A stretch of 64,000 nt of DNA from an uncultured Eubacteriales bacterium (GTDB lineage Bacteria; Bacillota; Clostridia; Oscillospirales; CAG-272). The notes below the pieces were generated by a model. That model was not told where the DNA came from. It worked only from the letters and a program-made list of their open reading frames with translations, and ran no database searches. The position numbers were made by a program, and so were the translations under genes. This document shows, piece after piece, positions 62,303 to 64,000 of this stretch. The first letter of the stretch is position 1; the number at the start of each line of letters is the position of its first letter. The stretch spans positions 1 through 64,000 of the forward strand of contig CASGAQ010000005.1 of the NCBI GenBank assembly GCA_949299535.1. The letters run 5' to 3'.

Positions 62303-63310
62303 TCAAAGAAGCACTATATTATTTTCCGTGCAGATACGCTTCGTTTCTTTGTCCCAAATGGAAACCTGAACCTCGCCTATATGAGCTTTCTGGAGCAAGA
62401 GCATAGAAAGTCTGGACTGACCTATGCCTCCGCCCATCGTAAGAGGAAGTTCTCCGCCAAGAAGCGCTTTGTGGAAAGGCATATTCTTTCTGTCCTCGCA
62501 TCCGGATTCCTTCAGCTGACGTTCAAGAGATTCTTTATCGACACGGATACCCATAGAAGAAATCTCAAAAGCGCATCCGAGAGTATCGTTCCAAAACATA
62601 ATGTCGCCGTTGAGCGCCCAATCGTCGTAGTCGGGCGCACGTCCGTCATGGCGCTGTCCGGATCTAAGTTTGCCGCCTATCTGCATGATAAAAGCCGTTT
62701 TGTGCTCGCACAGGAAAATATTTTCGCGTTCCTTCGGAGTTCTATCGGGATACATATCTTCAAGTTCCTGCGTTGTAACGAACGTCACTTTTCGCTCAAG
62801 TTCGAGAGTGAGCTCGGGAAAATGCGTTTTTATTGCGTCAAGCGTATCGCAAATGGCGTCGACCTCGCGCTGTACTGTGTCTTTGAGATATTCGATGTTT
62901 CTGTCATCTTTTGTTATTATCTTTTCCCAGTCCCACTGGTCAGTGTAGACAGAGTGGAGATTATCCATCTCCTCGTCGCGGCGAATGGCGTTCATATCCG
63001 TGTAAAGCCCCTCGCCCGCGGAAAATTTATATGTGTGAAGCGCCATACGCTTCCATTTTGCAAGAGAATGTACGACAACGGCGTCTTTGCCCGTTTCCTT
63101 TATATCGAATCTTACAGGGCGTTCGACACCGTTAAGATCGTCGTTAAGACCTGTGTCGGGATCTACGAACAAAGGAGCCGAAACACGTTTGAGATTGAGC
63201 GAGCTGCAAAGTTTATTTTCAAAAATTTTTTTAATCATGCCTATGGCAGTCTGGGTTTCATACATGCCGAGAAGCGACTTGTATCCCGCGGGAATGATTA
63301 CCTTACTCAT
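62303..63310 (-). CDS. asnA: aspartate-ammonia ligase
   Basis: A 335-residue class II synthetase-like enzyme making asparagine from aspartate, ammonia and ATP. Recognisable segments are VERPVRFDI, VVHSLAKWKRMAL, GLYTDMNAIRRDE and the C-terminal GGGIGQSRLSMLLL. The ATG at 63310 has GAGG five bases upstream; a start five codons earlier is less likely. It is monocistronic with a consensus promoter. No clear terminator is seen before the convergent XRE gene. Confidence 0.97.
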   Translation of the reverse strand: MSKVIIPAGYKSLLGMYETQTAIGMIKKIFENKLCSSLNLKRVSAPLFVDPDTGLNDDLNGVERPVRFDIKETGKDAVVVHSLAKWKRMALHTYKFSAGEGLYTDMNAIRRDEEMDNLHSVYTDQWDWEKIITKDDRNIEYLKDTVQREVDAICDTLDAIKTHFPELTLELERKVTFVTTQELEDMYPDRTPKERENIFLCEHKTAFIMQIGGKLRSGQRHDGRAPDYDDWALNGDIMFWNDTLGCAFEISSMGIRVDKESLERQLKESGCEDRKNMPFHKALLGGELPLTMGGGIGQSRLSMLLLQKAHIGEVQVSIWDKETKRICTENNIVLL

Positions 63311-63348
63311 GTTGACCTCTTTCATAATTCAAATTCACATTATTTTTC

Positions 63349-63377
63349 ATTTTATCATCTGACGGCGTAAATGTCAA
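63349..63377 (-). promoter_or_regulatory. sigma-A promoter of asnA
   Basis: TTGACA (63377-63372), 17 bases, TAAAAT (63354-63349) on the minus strand. Confidence 0.85.
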
Positions 63378-63498
63378 CCTAAAAGAAAGAAAAGAAGAAT
63401 ACTATCAGATATAAAGGTAAAAGCCGACGCAGAGCGAAGATATGACGTATAAAAGCATAAAAATAAAAATAAGTTTATAGCCTGTTCACAAAATATGC

Positions 63499-63527
63499 TT
63501 AAATTAAGTTTAAATTAAGTTTATAAT
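63499..63527 (+). promoter_or_regulatory. tandem 10-bp operator and -10 of the ABC exporter
   Basis: TTAAATTAAG occurs at 63499-63508 and 63510-63519 (11-bp period), directly before TATAAT (63522-63527). The -35 position falls within the first repeat. The layout fits activation by an OmpR/PhoB-type response regulator. Confidence 0.55.
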
Positions 63528-63583
63528 TAAAATATATCAATACAAAACAAATTAAAGATAACCGTAAGAACAGGAGTAGAAAA

Positions 63584-64000
63584 ATGCTTCAGCTAAAAAA
63601 CATCATAAAGAAGTATCATACGGGCGATGAAACGGTCGAAGCGCTGCGCGGCATAAGTATGGATTTCCGCGAAAGCGAGTTCGTTTCAATACTCGGTCCC
63701 TCAGGTTGCGGAAAAACGACTCTCCTCAATATAATAGGCGGACTTGACCAATATACGGAAGGCGACCTGATAATCGATGGTAAATCGACAAAAGAATTTA
63801 ACGACAGAGATTGGGATACATACCGAAACCATAAAATAGGTTTTGTTTTCCAAAGCTACAATCTCATCGGTCATCAAACCGTTCTCTCAAACGTAGAACT
63901 TGCCCTTACTCTTTCAGGCGTTTCAAAATCAGAACGCCGAAAAAGAGCCGTGGAAGCTCTTGAAAAGGTCGGACTCAAAGATCAGATACATAAAAAGCCG
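63584..64000 (+). CDS. ABC transporter ATP-binding protein, MacB/BceA-like, cut by the window end
   Basis: The first 139 codons of an ATPase; the gene continues past the window. It begins MLQLKNIIKKYHTGDETVEALRG with GGAG before the ATG. Walker A is GPSGCGKTT, and the Q-loop region is FVFQSYNLIGHQTV, as in the LolD/MacB/BceA group that partners FtsX-type permeases. Such transporters often confer antimicrobial peptide resistance under a two-component system; the tandem repeats upstream are consistent. The signature and Walker B motifs lie beyond the end. Confidence 0.92.
   Translation, partial: MLQLKNIIKKYHTGDETVEALRGISMDFRESEFVSILGPSGCGKTTLLNIIGGLDQYTEGDLIIDGKSTKEFNDRDWDTYRNHKIGFVFQSYNLIGHQTVLSNVELALTLSGVSKSERRKRAVEALEKVGLKDQIHKKP

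Noticed and set aside
1-64000. CRISPR arrays, rRNA genes, complete transposases or prophage
   Set aside because: I saw no regular short spaced repeats, no rRNA sequence and no intact transposase or phage structural gene anywhere in the window.

Overview
The window reads as a chromosomal segment of a strictly anaerobic, low-to-mid GC Gram-positive bacterium of the class Clostridia. The evidence is a one-piece pyruvate:ferredoxin oxidoreductase, a multi-subunit [FeFe] hydrogenase of the HndABCD/HydABC type, the anaerobic ribonucleotide reductase NrdDG, SAM and FMN riboswitches of Firmicute type, RecD2, RqcH, strong Shine-Dalgarno sites and many near-consensus sigma-A promoters. I cannot fix the genus; an Oscillospirales or Christensenellales-like gut lineage is a guess.

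Layout. 0.1-6.7 kb (minus): RqcH ribosome rescue factor, a B12-binding radical SAM protein, and a large YfhO-type membrane protein. 6.9-11.4 kb (plus): a small unknown protein, then pyruvate:ferredoxin oxidoreductase with its own promoter and a triple hairpin at its end; a candidate small RNA lies between them. 11.4-14.3 kb (minus): nrdD-nrdG with candidate NrdR boxes. 14.5-21.2 kb (minus): comF-recD2, a small membrane protein, metK under a SAM riboswitch, a DUF368/PopT polyprenyl-phosphate transporter and riboflavin transporter ribU under an FMN riboswitch. 21.4-34.1 kb (minus): tuf, fusA, rpsG, rpsL, an L7Ae-like protein, rpoC and rpoB. 34.4-37.5 kb (plus): alaS and a HIT hydrolase.

37.6-39.8 kb is a serine-tRNA island: an intact tRNA-Ser(GCU), an intact tRNA-Ser(UGA), three truncated tRNA-Ser 5' halves that all stop in the anticodon loop, one tRNA-Ser 3' half, a tyrosine-integrase remnant, a 0.23-kb direct repeat and one GRAM-like membrane protein. 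It looks like the scar of repeated site-specific integration.

39.9-41.9 kb (minus): an SDR reductase and purA. 42.2-44.8 kb (plus): rpmG-secE-nusG-rplK-rplA behind a leader that may contain an attenuator; rplJ and rplL are absent here and also upstream of rpoB. 44.8-50.2 kb (minus): the hydrogenase operon ending in a translationally coupled DUF1963 gene. 50.4-52.8 kb (plus): a Crp/Fnr regulator with an ABC substrate-binding lipoprotein and permease but no ATPase. 52.9-60.7 kb: polysaccharide deacetylase, galE, a zinc/manganese-type binding lipoprotein, the UPF0237/UPF0210 pair, a cell-wall amidase, dUTPase and an anchored SGNH hydrolase. 60.8-64 kb: a GC-rich nested-repeat patch, an XRE regulator that looks acquired, asnA, and the start of an ABC exporter ATPase behind response-regulator-like direct repeats.

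Functionally, pyruvate is oxidised to acetyl-CoA and reduced ferredoxin by the oxidoreductase, and reduced ferredoxin plus NADH can be discharged as H2 by the hydrogenase. Most of the rest is housekeeping for translation, transcription and nucleotide supply. I found no CRISPR array, rRNA, complete transposase or complete prophage.
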